A DNA stretch of 64,000 nucleotides from Pseudomonas sp. SLFW. GTDB taxonomy: Bacteria; Pseudomonadota; Gammaproteobacteria; Pseudomonadales; Pseudomonadaceae. The stretch covers positions 310,001 through 374,000 of the forward strand of contig NZ_JAAAKW010000002.1 of assembly GCF_009905615.1 (NCBI RefSeq). The letters run 5' to 3'. Of this stretch, positions 8,237-17,584 are shown piece by piece (position 1 is the first letter of the stretch; the number at the start of each line of letters is the position of its first letter). The position numbers and the translations under genes are program-made. The notes under the pieces were generated by a model that saw only the letters and a list, made by a program, of their open reading frames with translations, was not told the origin of the DNA and searched no databases.

Positions 8237-9529
8237 TCAGGCCCCGGCCTTCAGTAATGCCTGCTTGAGTGCCTGAAGGGCTTCGTCGATCTGTTCAGGC
8301 GTGGTCGTCAGCGGCGCCAGGAAGCGCACGGTGTTGCGATGCACGCCGCACTTGATCACCAACAACCCGGCTTCGCGCGCGTGATCGATGACGTTTTGCG
8401 CCAGCACGGCATCCGGGGTTTGCGCCGCATCCGCCGCCACCATTTCAATCGCCAGCATGAACCCCCGCCCGCGCACTTCCCCAATGCGCGAGTGGCTTTT
8501 TTGCAAGTCCAGCAAGCCCGCCCGCAATTGCGTCGCGAGGCGTTCGCCCTGGGCCAGCAGGTCTTCCTGTTCGAACAGATCGAGCACCGCGAGCGCCGCC
8601 GCGCACGCCACCGGGTTCCCGCCGTAGGTGCCGCCCAAGCCTCCGGGCGTCGGTGCTTCCATGATCTCGGCGCGTCCGACCACGCCGGACAGCGGCAGAC
8701 CGCCCGCCAGGCTTTTCGCCGTGGTCACCAAATCAGGCTGAATTCCAGAATGCTGGAAACCGAACATCGTACCGGTGCGACCGAACCCCGCCTGAATCTC
8801 ATCGCAAATCAGCACGATGCCATGCCGCGTGCAGCGTTCTCTGAGCGCTCGCATGAATTCCACCGGTGCCGCGAGAAATCCACCATCGCCCTGTACCGGC
8901 TCGACGATGATCGCCGCGACCCGCTCTGGCGCCACATCAGTCGCGAACACCTCGTCCAGCGCCTGCAAGGCTTTTTCGGTGGTCATGCCACGAAACGCAT
9001 CAGGGTAGGGCGTGTGGAAAATGTCTGCGGGAAACGGACCAAAGTTCTGTTTGTAGGGCTGGCTCATCCCCGTCAGCGTGACGCCCAGCAACGTGCGGCC
9101 ATGAAAGCCGCCGCGAAACGAAATGATGGCAGGGCGATTCGTGTAGCCCCGCGCAATCTTGATCGCGTTCTCCACCGCCTCCGCGCCGGACGTGAACAGC
9201 ACGCTTTTGTAGTGTTCGTCGCCGCCGACCAGCTTATTCAACCGGGCACAGACGTTGATGTAGCTCTCATACGCCACCACCTGAAAGCTCGCGTGGGAGA
9301 CTTCACCGACCTGCTTGCGCACGGCTTCCACCACCTGGGGATGGTTATGGCCGGTATTCAACACCCCAATGCCGCCCACGAAATCAAGATAGCGCTTGCC
9401 ATCGACGTCCCATAACTCGGTGCCTTGGGCGCGGGCGACGACAACCGGATGTGCCGTCGCGACGCCGCGCGCCACATGCTGCTCGCGCAGGGCCAGAAGT
9501 TGGTCATTTCGCGTGTTTGCAGAAGTCAT
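8237..9529 (-). CDS. gabT: 4-aminobutyrate--2-oxoglutarate transaminase
   Basis: Class III pyridoxal-phosphate aminotransferase, 430 residues. The cofactor lysine is K272 in TTAKSLAGG, the ring-nitrogen aspartate D243 in CDEIQAGFGRTG, and the phosphate-binding SGAEAVENA starts near residue 114. These features and the length match GabT, which moves the amino group of 4-aminobutyrate to 2-oxoglutarate, giving succinate semialdehyde and glutamate. The product would feed the GabD-type enzyme encoded nearby. The Lrp-type gene downstream on the same strand probably regulates it. A 5-aminovalerate or beta-alanine specificity cannot be excluded. Confidence 0.86.
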   Translation of the reverse strand: MTSANTRNDQLLALREQHVARGVATAHPVVVARAQGTELWDVDGKRYLDFVGGIGVLNTGHNHPQVVEAVRKQVGEVSHASFQVVAYESYINVCARLNKLVGGDEHYKSVLFTSGAEAVENAIKIARGYTNRPAIISFRGGFHGRTLLGVTLTGMSQPYKQNFGPFPADIFHTPYPDAFRGMTTEKALQALDEVFATDVAPERVAAIIVEPVQGDGGFLAAPVEFMRALRERCTRHGIVLICDEIQAGFGRTGTMFGFQHSGIQPDLVTTAKSLAGGLPLSGVVGRAEIMEAPTPGGLGGTYGGNPVACAAALAVLDLFEQEDLLAQGERLATQLRAGLLDLQKSHSRIGEVRGRGFMLAIEMVAADAAQTPDAVLAQNVIDHAREAGLLVIKCGVHRNTVRFLAPLTTTPEQIDEALQALKQALLKAGA

Positions 9530-9688
9530 GTCGCTCTCCCTTACGGGCCGCCGGAATGGCTGCCAACCTGCTAAGAGGGTAAGCAGACGGCCGCGTGGAG
9601 GACGCTGAAGTTGACTGGGCGACTGATCGAATTGGCCGTTTTCATGCCGTCAAACAGCATAAATGACTGGATGATCGATGGGCGCGAT

Positions 9689-10612
9689 TCAGTACCCTCT
9701 GAGCCGTTCGATGACACCTGTCATCGCCTCGCCTCGCTGATGCCGTCGGATGTTGTCCAGCAACGCGCCGAAGGCCGATTGCGGGAATGTCATCGCGCCG
9801 ATATGGGGCGTCAGCCAGATCTTGGGGTGATCCCAGAAAGGATGCTCTTCGGAAGGTGGCTCCTGCTCCAACACGTCAATGACCGCTTGATCGAGGTGCC
9901 CGCTGTTCAAGGCCGTCAGCAGATCGGCGTCGACCAGTTGAGCGCCGCGCCCCAGATTGATCACGCTGGCGCCAGAGGGCAACGCTGCGAACAGGTCGGC
10001 ATTGAGGATCCCTCGGGTCTCGTCGGTCAACGGCAGCAGGCACAGCAGAATGTCGCACTGACTCAGAAACGCGGTCAGTTGCGCTTTGCCCGCATAACAT
10101 TCGACGCCTTCGATGTGATGCGCCGACCGCGCCCACCCCAAACGCTTGAACCCATAGGCACCCAAGTGCTGCAGCACCGCAGTGCCCAGATTGCCCAGGC
10201 CCATGACGCCAATCCGACGCTCGCTGGGCGGCGTCAGCGCATGGGCTGTCCATTCATGATGGTGTTGTTGGCGCAGGTACAGCGGCACCTGTCGATGCAG
10301 GCTGAGCACCGCGAGGCTGGCGTATTCGACGATGCCTTGCGCAATGCCAGGGTCCAGCACGCGAACCACCGGCACATGGGCGGGCAGTTCGCTCAGATCG
10401 AACTGATCGACGCCAGCGGACAGCGCATAAATGACTTCCAGGTTGCTGAATTCCGCCAAGTTTTCCGGCGGCAACCACGCCGCCAGATAACGAATCTCGC
10501 TCGGGTCGCCCACGTCGGGCCACAGGCGGACTTCGATATCGGGCGCGTGCTCCGCAAACAGAGCTTTCCAGGTCGGGCCACGGCTGGGGTCGGACTTATA
10601 AAGCAGGGCCAT
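9689..10612 (-). CDS. ghrA: 2-hydroxyacid dehydrogenase, glyoxylate/hydroxypyruvate reductase type
   Basis: A 307-residue cytosolic NAD(P)H-dependent reductase of the D-isomer-specific 2-hydroxyacid dehydrogenase family. The Rossmann motif GVMGLGNLG lies near residues 137-145, and the catalytic set appears as the arginine in NLGRGAQLV, the glutamate in VLEQEP and the histidine in LTPHIGAMT. It is closest by eye to GhrA, which reduces glyoxylate and hydroxypyruvate. The frame is open to 10687, but AAGGAG lies 7 bases before the ATG at 10612, so I use that start. It is transcribed alone, between gabT and the ComM-like gene. Confidence 0.85.
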   Translation of the reverse strand: MALLYKSDPSRGPTWKALFAEHAPDIEVRLWPDVGDPSEIRYLAAWLPPENLAEFSNLEVIYALSAGVDQFDLSELPAHVPVVRVLDPGIAQGIVEYASLAVLSLHRQVPLYLRQQHHHEWTAHALTPPSERRIGVMGLGNLGTAVLQHLGAYGFKRLGWARSAHHIEGVECYAGKAQLTAFLSQCDILLCLLPLTDETRGILNADLFAALPSGASVINLGRGAQLVDADLLTALNSGHLDQAVIDVLEQEPPSEEHPFWDHPKIWLTPHIGAMTFPQSAFGALLDNIRRHQRGEAMTGVIERLRGY

Positions 10613-10711
10613 CGGTCGCTCCTTAAGGGTGAGTCCCGGCATAGTGCCCCGTTTGCACAGAATGTTTGCCTGAATGGTCAGGATCAAACGGCAGATTACG
10701 CGGACCGATCC

Positions 10712-12205
10712 TCAGTTGACGGCTGGCCGATACTGCAACGCCTCCGCAATGTGGCTTCTGGAAATCGCCTCGACCCGCTCTAGATCCGCCAGCGTGCGCG
10801 CGACTTTCAGCAGTCGATGGGCTGAACGAAGTGACAGGCTCAAGCGCTCGCACGCGGTTTCGAGCCAGGCTTCGTCTTCTGGCAGCAAGGCGCAGTGTTG
10901 GCGTAAGGCGGGAAGGTCAAGGAAGGCGTTGGCGCAGCCTTGGCGCTTTTGCTGGCGCTCGCGAGCTTCGGAGACCAGCCGTGCGGCGCTGGCACTGCTT
11001 TCGCCGGTTTGAGCGGTGGCGGCCAGCGACGTCGCTTCGCGGGCGACGGTCAGGTGCAGGTCGATGCGATCCAGCAACGGCCCGGACAGCTTGTTGCGAT
11101 AACGCTGAATCTGATCGGTGGAGCAGCGGCAACGCCCGGTCGGCTCGCCGTGATAGCCGCACGGGCAGGGGTTCATTGCGGCGACCAATTGAAAGCGCGC
11201 CGGAAAGCGCACGCGATCCCGGGCGCGGGAAATCACGATATGGCCGGACTCCAGCGGCTCACGCAGCACCTCCAGCACGCGCCGATCAAACTCGGGCAAT
11301 TCATCGAGAAACAGCACGCCGTGGTGAGCCAACGTGATTTCGCCGGGTTGCGGACGACTACCACCGCCAACCAGCGCTGGCCCGGACGCCGAATGATGGG
11401 GTTGTCGAAACGGCCGCTGGGGCCAACTGGTGAGGGGCGCATGACTGGCCACCGACTGAATCGCCGCGACCTCCAGCGCCTCACGCTCGTCCAGCGGTGG
11501 CAAAAGACCGGGAAGACGACTCGCCAGCAGGGTTTTGCCCGTCCCCGGCGGACCGCTGAACAGCAGGTTATGCGCCCCGGCAGCGGCGACCAGCAACGCA
11601 CGTTTGGCGGCGGGCTGGCCCTGAACCTCGCTCAAGTCCGGATAAGGCTGGGTTTGCAGAATCAGGCCGTTGGATTTATACGGCGCAATCGGGGTATGGC
11701 CGTTGAGGTGAGACACCAATTCCAACAGATGACTGACCGCAATTACCTTCAAACCCGACGCCAGACACGCCTCTTCAGCGTTCACCGCCGGGACGATCAG
11801 CGTATGCCCCGCCTCCCGCGCCGCCAACGCCGCAGGCAACACACCCTGCACCGGACGTATCGCGCCCGACAGCGCCAGCTCGCCCAGACATTCCACGCCA
11901 TCGAGGGCCAGCGTGGGTAGCTGCCCACTTGCCGCCAGCAAGCCCAATGCAATCGCCAGATCGAAACGCCCGCCATCCTTGGGAAGATCGGCGGGCGCCA
12001 GATTCAACGTGATCCGCCGCGCCGGAAAGTCCAGTCGACAATTCAGAATCGCCGAACGTACCCGATCCTTACTTTCCCTCACCGCCCCCTCCGGCAACCC
12101 CACCAGCGTCAACGCCGGCAGGCCGTTGGCGAGATGAGTTTCGACGGTCACCGCAGGGGCTTCGACCCCGACTTGAGCGCGGCTGAGAACGATGGCGAGG
12201 GACAT
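10712..12205 (-). CDS. comM: YifB/ComM family magnesium-chelatase-like AAA+ ATPase
   Basis: A 497-residue ATPase of the YifB/ComM family. The N-terminal ChlI-like domain (starts LAIVLSRAQVGVEAPAVTVE) is followed by the AAA+ core with Walker A GPPGTGKT and Walker B LFLDELPEF, then a C-terminal domain with a CPCGYHG cysteine cluster. ComM is a hexameric helicase that promotes branch migration during integration of DNA in natural transformation; it is widespread even in species not known to be competent. AAGGAT precedes the ATG. It is a single gene, 98 bases upstream of the reductase gene. Confidence 0.9.
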   Translation of the reverse strand: MSLAIVLSRAQVGVEAPAVTVETHLANGLPALTLVGLPEGAVRESKDRVRSAILNCRLDFPARRITLNLAPADLPKDGGRFDLAIALGLLAASGQLPTLALDGVECLGELALSGAIRPVQGVLPAALAAREAGHTLIVPAVNAEEACLASGLKVIAVSHLLELVSHLNGHTPIAPYKSNGLILQTQPYPDLSEVQGQPAAKRALLVAAAGAHNLLFSGPPGTGKTLLASRLPGLLPPLDEREALEVAAIQSVASHAPLTSWPQRPFRQPHHSASGPALVGGGSRPQPGEITLAHHGVLFLDELPEFDRRVLEVLREPLESGHIVISRARDRVRFPARFQLVAAMNPCPCGYHGEPTGRCRCSTDQIQRYRNKLSGPLLDRIDLHLTVAREATSLAATAQTGESSASAARLVSEARERQQKRQGCANAFLDLPALRQHCALLPEDEAWLETACERLSLSLRSAHRLLKVARTLADLERVEAISRSHIAEALQYRPAVN

Positions 12206-12377
12206 GACTGATCCTTGAAGGCAGCACCGCTTCCTGCGGCGTGCTGAAGGATAGTCAGGGGAGTGGGGTGAGGAAGGGGGTAAGTTCTACGGGGTATTTC
12301 CGCAGATCGTCTCAGGGCATAAAGCCAATCAGGCAAACGATCGTGCCCCTGAGCGGGGCACCGGGAGGGCGAATGGT

Positions 12378-12641
12378 TTATTCCTTCGGCTGCCCCGCCA
12401 ACTGCGCTTCCATCTCTGCCATCTTCGCTTCCAGTGCCTCAAGACGGGCACGGGTTCGGGCCAGGACGACCATCTGGCTGTCGAATTCTTCCCGGCTGAC
12501 CAGATCCAGTTTGCTGAAGCCGCTTTGCAGCAGGGCTTTGAACTGGGTCTCGAATTCGTTGCGGGGCAGTGGGGTCTCGCCGTTGAACAACCGCGAGGCG
12601 TGGCCGCTCAGGGCATCTAGAAAGGCTTTTGGCGGGAGCAT
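12378..12641 (-). CDS. ubiK: Ubiquinone biosynthesis accessory factor UbiK
   Basis: An 87-residue protein of the UbiK (YqiC, BMFP) family. It starts MLPPKAFLDAL, has the conserved EFETQFKALLQSGFSKLDLVSREEFD middle section, and ends in a coiled coil (heptads from about residue 58). UbiK forms trimers and helps the UbiJ-UbiK lipid-binding complex in aerobic ubiquinone synthesis. Here it stands alone, divergent from glnK across a 414-base gap. In P. aeruginosa a homologue occupies the same place. Confidence 0.87.
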   Translation of the reverse strand: MLPPKAFLDALSGHASRLFNGETPLPRNEFETQFKALLQSGFSKLDLVSREEFDSQMVVLARTRARLEALEAKMAEMEAQLAGQPKE

Positions 12642-12712
12642 CTTCGTCTTCCGGAATCAGAGGGGCGGCAGTGTATCACGCAGCGTCTATAGTCATTTCA
12701 CGCTGGCGGCGT

Positions 12713-12762
12713 TGCACGCTTTTCGAGCATTTGGTCGTGCACGTTCGCACTGTTGTTGTGCG
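12713..12762 (+). promoter_or_regulatory. Two NtrC-type enhancer sites
   Basis: The known NtrC site is TGCAC-N7-GTGCA. At 12746-12762 the sequence has GCAC-N7-GTGC exactly (12747-12761, with symmetric flanks TCGCAC/GTGCGA). At 12713-12729 it has TGCAC-N7-GAGCA, one base off. The centres are 33 bp apart (three helical turns) and about 109 and 142 bp upstream of the predicted sigma-54 start site. The rest of the 414-base ubiK-glnK gap shows nothing else I can name. Confidence 0.7.
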
Positions 12763-12836
12763 ACGGGATTGAGTGATGGCGATCTGAAGTCGCGTGGAGT
12801 GAGCTGAGGGGCCGTAATTCGCGGGTTTTCACGAGA

Positions 12837-12853
12837 TGGCAAGGTTTCTGCTT
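12837..12853 (+). promoter_or_regulatory. Sigma-54 promoter of glnK-amtB
   Basis: TGGCAAGGTTTCTGCTT has the invariant GG (12838-12839) and GC (12850-12851) exactly 10 bases apart, as needed at -24/-12. It resembles the consensus TGGCAC-N5-TTGC. Transcription would start near 12863 and leave a leader of about 190 bases before glnK. Confidence 0.72.
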
Positions 12854-12953
12854 AGTGGCATATGACCCATGCACTGATGCAGTCGCTGTGACGAATGCAG
12901 TGCGGCAGGCGGAGCGGGGAAGTGTTTCGTCAGAAGCGGTTTTCTGGAGTTGA

Positions 12954-13394
<441 letters not shown>

Positions 13395-13428
13395 GCCGCC
13401 AAACCCCAACGCCCCAGGAGAAAACAAT

Positions 13429-14775
13429 ATGACTCTGCGTCAATTCGCAGGGCTAGGAGCCCTGTTGTCCCTCGTAACCCCTGGCTTGGCCATGGCGGCA
13501 GACGAAGTGGCAGCCCCCGCAGCACCTGTACTCAACTCAGGCGACACCGCCTGGATGCTGACGTCTACCGCGCTCGTACTGTTCATGACCGTTCCCGGTC
13601 TGGCACTGTTCTACGGCGGCATGGTTCGTCAGAAAAACGTGCTTTCCGTGATGATGCAGTGCTTCGCCATCACCGGCCTGATCAGCATCCTGTGGTGCAT
13701 CTACGGTTACAGCCTGGCCTTCGACACCACGGGAATGGAAGCCAACGTCATCAATTTCAACTCCTTCGTCGGCGGTCTGTCGAAGGCGTTCCTGGCGGGC
13801 ATCACACCTGCCAGCATCACCGGTGCGACGGCGCTGTTTCCTGAAGCCGTGTTCGTCACCTTCCAGATGACCTTCGCCATCATCACCCCGGCTCTGATCG
13901 TCGGCGCCTTCGCAGAACGCATGAAGTTCTCCGCGATGCTGATTTTCATGGCCATCTGGTTCACCCTGGTTTATGCGCCAATCGCGCACATGGTCTGGAG
14001 TGGCGTGGGTGGTCTGCTGTGGGACTGGGGCGTTCTCGACTTCGCGGGCGGCACCGTTGTTCACATCAACGCCGGTGTGGCTGGCCTGGTAGCGTGCCTG
14101 GTACTGGGCAAACGCAAAGGCTTCCCGACCACCCCAATGGCTCCGCACAACCTGGGTTACACCCTGGTCGGCGCAGCAATGCTGTGGGTAGGCTGGTTCG
14201 GCTTCAACGCAGGCTCGGCTGCTGCAGCCAACGGCACTGCCGGTATGGCGATGCTGGTCACTCAGATCGCAACCGCCGCCGCTGCACTGGGCTGGATGTT
14301 CGCCGAGTGGCTGACCCACGGTAAGCCAAGCGCACTGGGCATCGCCTCGGGCGTGGTTGCCGGTCTGGTTGCCATCACCCCGGCGGCCGGTACTGTCGGC
14401 CCAATGGGCGGCCTGATCATCGGTCTGGCGGCGGGCGTGGTCTGCTTCTTCTGCGCCACCACCCTGAAACGCAAACTGGGCTACGACGATTCGCTGGATG
14501 CCTTCGGCGTTCACGGTATCGGCGGTATCCTCGGCGCGATCTTGACCGGTGTCTTTGCAGCCCCTTCGCTGGGCGGCTTCGGCACTGTGACTGACATCGC
14601 GGCACAAGTCTGGATTCAGTGCAAAGGCGTTGGTTTCACGATCATCTACACCGCGATCGTGACCTTCATCATCCTCAAGGTGCTGGACGCTGTCATGGGT
14701 CTGCGTGTCACTGAGGAAGAAGAAGCGGTCGGCCTCGACCTCGCGCAACACAACGAGCGTGGCTACAACCTGTAA
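13429..14775 (+). CDS. amtB: Ammonium transporter AmtB
   Basis: A 448-residue inner-membrane channel for ammonium. The start at 13429 has CAGGAG 8 bases upstream and gives a cleavable signal peptide (cleavage near AMA-AD, residue 23), as in other AmtB proteins. Eleven hydrophobic segments follow. The pore twin histidines are visible in VVHINAGVAG and FGVHGIGG, and the phenylalanine gate region is in VFVTFQMTFAIITPALI. The 5' extension of the open frame overlaps glnK and is not coding. It is co-transcribed with glnK, and an intrinsic terminator follows 11 bases after the stop. Confidence 0.96.
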   Translation: MTLRQFAGLGALLSLVTPGLAMAADEVAAPAAPVLNSGDTAWMLTSTALVLFMTVPGLALFYGGMVRQKNVLSVMMQCFAITGLISILWCIYGYSLAFDTTGMEANVINFNSFVGGLSKAFLAGITPASITGATALFPEAVFVTFQMTFAIITPALIVGAFAERMKFSAMLIFMAIWFTLVYAPIAHMVWSGVGGLLWDWGVLDFAGGTVVHINAGVAGLVACLVLGKRKGFPTTPMAPHNLGYTLVGAAMLWVGWFGFNAGSAAAANGTAGMAMLVTQIATAAAALGWMFAEWLTHGKPSALGIASGVVAGLVAITPAAGTVGPMGGLIIGLAAGVVCFFCATTLKRKLGYDDSLDAFGVHGIGGILGAILTGVFAAPSLGGFGTVTDIAAQVWIQCKGVGFTIIYTAIVTFIILKVLDAVMGLRVTEEEEAVGLDLAQHNERGYNL

Positions 14776-14786
14776 TCACGACTCTG

Positions 14787-14818
14787 AAAAAAATGCCCGG
14801 GTTTCCGGGCATTTTTTT
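14787..14818 (+). terminator. Intrinsic terminator after amtB
   Basis: AAAAAATGCCCGG pairs with CCGGGCATTTTTTT across a 4-base loop. The T run gives a strong terminator. Confidence 0.93.
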
Positions 14819-15014
14819 GCCTGGCGTTTGTCGATAGGCAAGACCGCTGACGAGTGATGCGCGAAGCCTGTTCCGGCCCCGTTTCAGGGCGTCCTTTGCA
14901 ATGTTTGCAACGGCTTGCAGTTCCGGGCTTTCGGCTTACAAAAAACGTCACTCATTACGCGCTTTGTTTTTTTTTCCAGCGCGTTAGAATGCGCGCCGAA
15001 GGGCGGAGAACGGT

Positions 15015-15446
15015 ATGTGGCAACAGACCAGAATCATGCTGCGGGCCAGGCCTCGCGGATTCCATCTGGTAACCGACGAGATCGTGGCAGGGCTTCCGTG
15101 GCTGCGTGAATGCCGAGTGGGCCTGCTGCATGTGTGGCTGCAACATACGTCGGCCTCGTTGACCATCAACGAGAATGCCGACCCGGCGGTGCGCCGTGAC
15201 TTCGAGCGTTTTTTCAACCGGCTCATTCCGCAGGATCAGACTGGTTTTGAACACGACGACGAAGGACCCGACGACCTGCCCGCGCACTTCAAAGCCAGTT
15301 TGCTAGGCTGCCAGCTGACCCTCCCGGTAACGGACGGACGGTTGGCACTCGGGACCTGGCAAGGTGTTTATTTAGGAGAGCATCGCGATTCAGGCGGTGC
15401 GCGTAAAGTCCTCGCAACCCTTCAGGGCGAGCCGTACGACCGCTGA
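15015..15446 (+). CDS. YjbQ family protein (secondary thiamine-phosphate synthase type)
   Basis: A 143-residue protein of the YjbQ/UPF0047 family. The conserved [20 protein letters not shown] block lies at about residues 37-56, and the C-terminal [13 protein letters not shown] carries the metal-site glutamate and histidine. Family members form trimers with a His-rich metal site; E. coli YjbQ has weak thiamine-phosphate synthase activity, and the true function is unsettled. The ATG is preceded by GGCGGAGAA. It lies 93 bases before sutA on the same strand and may share its transcript. Confidence 0.85.
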   Translation: MWQQTRIMLRARPRGFHLVTDEIVAGLPWLRECRVGLLHVWLQHTSASLTINENADPAVRRDFERFFNRLIPQDQTGFEHDDEGPDDLPAHFKASLLGCQLTLPVTDGRLALGTWQGVYLGEHRDSGGARKVLATLQGEPYDR

Positions 15447-15539
15447 GGGTTGGCGGTGGTTGAATTTTTTCTGGCTGTCTTAGAAATTATGTGCAGCTGG
15501 GCTATAACTAATCTGCTTTCGCAAGTCATGAGGTAGAAC

Positions 15540-15869
15540 ATGAGCGACGACGACAACGACGATCTGGTTGAAGACGGTCTGGAAGACGAGGATGACGGTG
15601 AGGAGCTTGCAGCTGCTCCCGAAGACGACGGCTCCGAGATAGACGACAGTCCTGAAGCGGCGGCCACCCCCACCAAAGGCAAGGCCAAGGCTGCGGTCTC
15701 GGTCGATGAGCTGCCTAGCGTTGAGGCCAAGAACAAAGAGCGTGATGCTCTGGCTCGCGCGATGGAAGAGTTCCTCGCCCGTGGCGGCAAGGTGCAGGAA
15801 GTGGAGGCCAACGTGGTCGCCGATCCGCCCAAGAAGCCTGACAACAAGTACGGTAGCCGCCCTATCTAA
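15540..15869 (+). CDS. sutA: Transcriptional regulator SutA
   Basis: A 109-residue acidic protein matching SutA of P. aeruginosa. The first 45 residues are almost all Asp, Glu, Ala and Gly (disordered acidic tail), followed by the conserved core LPSVEAKNKERDALARAMEEFLARGGKVQ and the C-terminal NKYGSRPI. SutA binds RNA polymerase and alters expression, including ribosomal RNA, during slow growth and starvation; it is known mainly from pseudomonads. A strong terminator follows 19 bases after the stop. Confidence 0.92.
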   Translation: MSDDDNDDLVEDGLEDEDDGEELAAAPEDDGSEIDDSPEAAATPTKGKAKAAVSVDELPSVEAKNKERDALARAMEEFLARGGKVQEVEANVVADPPKKPDNKYGSRPI

Positions 15870-15888
15870 AGGGTGTCAGATACCTGCT

Positions 15889-15922
15889 GAAAAAAGCCCG
15901 CTGTCGCTGCGGGCTTTTTTTT
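15889..15922 (+). terminator. Intrinsic terminator after sutA
   Basis: AAAAAAGCCCGC pairs with GCGGGCTTTTTT over a 7-base loop. Eight T follow. Confidence 0.93.
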
Positions 15923-15945
15923 GGCTGGGGTTTGACCTGGAATAC

Positions 15946-15976
15946 TTACTCTGTTGCCCGCAGGGCAACAGAGTAA
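15946..15976. repeat. Perfect 14-bp hairpin with 3-base loop
   Basis: TTACTCTGTTGCCC (15946-15959) and its exact complement GGGCAACAGAGTAA (15963-15976) flank the loop GCA. It lies between the converging sutA and yigB genes, just beyond the yigB stop. No T tract follows on either strand. It could end the lptM-to-yigB transcript or protect its 3' end. Confidence 0.75.
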
Positions 15977-15993
15977 GAATCTCCAGCCAAGCG

Positions 15994-16689
15994 TCACCCC
16001 CAACGCGCCAGAACCCCAGGCAAATCCGTCAAGCTCCTGATCTCCGCATCCGGCAATTTGTCGGCCTCCCACGCCTTGCCACTCGGGTTGTACCAGATGG
16101 CGCGCAAGCCAGCCTGCTGGGCGCCTGCGATGTCGTCGCCGGGGTGATCCCCAACATGCACGGCATGGGCGGCTTCGGACTTTCCGCGTTTCAGCGCTTC
16201 GAGAAATGGCGCTGGGTCGGGTTTGCCGATGCCCAAGTCTTCCGCGCACAGCGCGAACGCGAAATAATCGGCCAGCCCCAGTCGGCGCACGTCGGCGTTG
16301 CCGTTGGTGACCACACCCAAAGTGTAGGACTTGGTCAGAATCTCCAGCGTTGGCACCACCTCCGGGAAGATATCCAGCTTGTGCCGCCCTTGAAGAAACA
16401 CTTCGAAGCTCTGCTCGGCCAGATCTTCAGCTTCGGCATGGCCGTAACCGGCATCCTCCAGCGCGTGAAACAGTACGCGACGACGTAGCGCACTGATGCG
16501 GTGCTTGAAGCTTGGGTCCGCGTCCACCAGCCGCGAGCGGATTTCCCACAGGTGTTCCACCGGGACCGGACCCAATTTAGGGGCGTTCTCGGCCAGCCAA
16601 TCCCGCAACATGGCCTCCGCGCTGACGATAGCCGGTGCGGTTTCCCACAGGGTGTCGTCCAGGTCGAAGGTGATCAGCTTGATGCTCAT
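15994..16689 (-). CDS. yigB: HAD-family hydrolase (YigB-like phosphatase)
   Basis: A 231-residue haloacid-dehalogenase-family phosphatase. Motif I is FDLDDTLWE (nucleophile D9 and D11), motif II the VVTNGN segment, motif III the lysine in [10 protein letters not shown], and motif [15 protein letters not shown]. Order and sequence match E. coli YigB, which dephosphorylates FMN and the riboflavin intermediate ARPP. Its start overlaps the xerC stop by 4 bases (ATGA), closing the lptM-lysA-dapF-DUF484-xerC-yigB operon in the same order as in enterobacteria. The substrate here is inferred from synteny only. Confidence 0.88.
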   Translation of the reverse strand: MSIKLITFDLDDTLWETAPAIVSAEAMLRDWLAENAPKLGPVPVEHLWEIRSRLVDADPSFKHRISALRRRVLFHALEDAGYGHAEAEDLAEQSFEVFLQGRHKLDIFPEVVPTLEILTKSYTLGVVTNGNADVRRLGLADYFAFALCAEDLGIGKPDPAPFLEALKRGKSEAAHAVHVGDHPGDDIAGAQQAGLRAIWYNPSGKAWEADKLPDAEIRSLTDLPGVLARWG

Positions 16690-17582
16690 TCGGAAGAATC
16701 CTTGCGTTTGGCCCTTGGATGGGCGCGGTCGTACACCGTCGCCAGGTGCTGGAAATCCAGGTGGGTGTAGATCTGAGTCGTTGTGATGTCGGCGTGGCCG
16801 AGCAATTCCTGTACGCCACGCAGGTCTTGAGAGGACTCCAGCAAGTGGCTGGCGAACGAGTGACGCAGCATGTGCGGGTGCAGATTCTGCCCCAACTCGC
16901 GCTCACCTGCCGCCTTGACCCGCAGCTGAATCGACCGCGGCCCGAGGCGTCGGCCCTGTTGGCTGATGAACACAGCATCGTCTTTGGGATTGGCCAACTC
17001 GCGTTGTTTCAGCCATGCCTCCAGCGCTTCGCGAGCCTTGCGGCCCACGGGTAACACGCGGGTCTTGCTGCCCTTGCCGAGCACTTCGACCAGCCCATCG
17101 GCCAGGTCCAACTGGGCGCAATTCAGCCCTGTCAGCTCAGAGAGGCGCAGCCCTGACGAGTAAAACAGTTCGAGAATCGCGTGATCACGACGGGCCAGAA
17201 ATTCGTCCTCAACGCCGCCTTCCAGCAGCTGCAAGGCGCGGTCGGCGTCCAGCGTCTTCGGTAACCGGCGTTCGCCTTTGGGTGGCGACAAGCCGTTGGC
17301 CGGGTCGTGCTCGCACAGGCCTTCGCGATTGAGGTAGTGATAGAAGCCGCGCACCGCCGACAGGAGTCGGGCAATGCTGCGCGATGACTGACCGTCCTGA
17401 TGCAGACGCGCAACGAGGCTGCGCATGGACTGAACGTCCAAAGCTTTCCAGCTCTCGATGCGTTGTTTTTCACAGAACCCAAGCACTTTGCTCAAGTCAC
17501 GACGATAGGCTTCCAGCGTGTGGCCCGACACTTGACGCTCACTGCGCAGGTGCGTGCAGTAAGCGTCCAGCTGCCGTTCCAT
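16686..17582 (-). CDS. xerC: Tyrosine recombinase XerC
   Basis: A 298-residue site-specific recombinase that, with XerD, resolves chromosome dimers at dif. All catalytic residues are present: R146 in [10 protein letters not shown]170 in the GKGSKTR region, H237 and R240 in HMLRHSF, H263 in LLGHAD and the nucleophile Y272 in IYTHL. The N-terminal SAM-like DNA-binding domain occupies about residues 1-85. Known as sss in P. aeruginosa, where it affects root colonisation and phase variation. It starts 2 bases after the DUF484 gene stop and overlaps yigB. Confidence 0.95.
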   Translation of the reverse strand: MERQLDAYCTHLRSERQVSGHTLEAYRRDLSKVLGFCEKQRIESWKALDVQSMRSLVARLHQDGQSSRSIARLLSAVRGFYHYLNREGLCEHDPANGLSPPKGERRLPKTLDADRALQLLEGGVEDEFLARRDHAILELFYSSGLRLSELTGLNCAQLDLADGLVEVLGKGSKTRVLPVGRKAREALEAWLKQRELANPKDDAVFISQQGRRLGPRSIQLRVKAAGERELGQNLHPHMLRHSFASHLLESSQDLRGVQELLGHADITTTQIYTHLDFQHLATVYDRAHPRAKRKDSSE

Positions 17583-17584
17583 GA

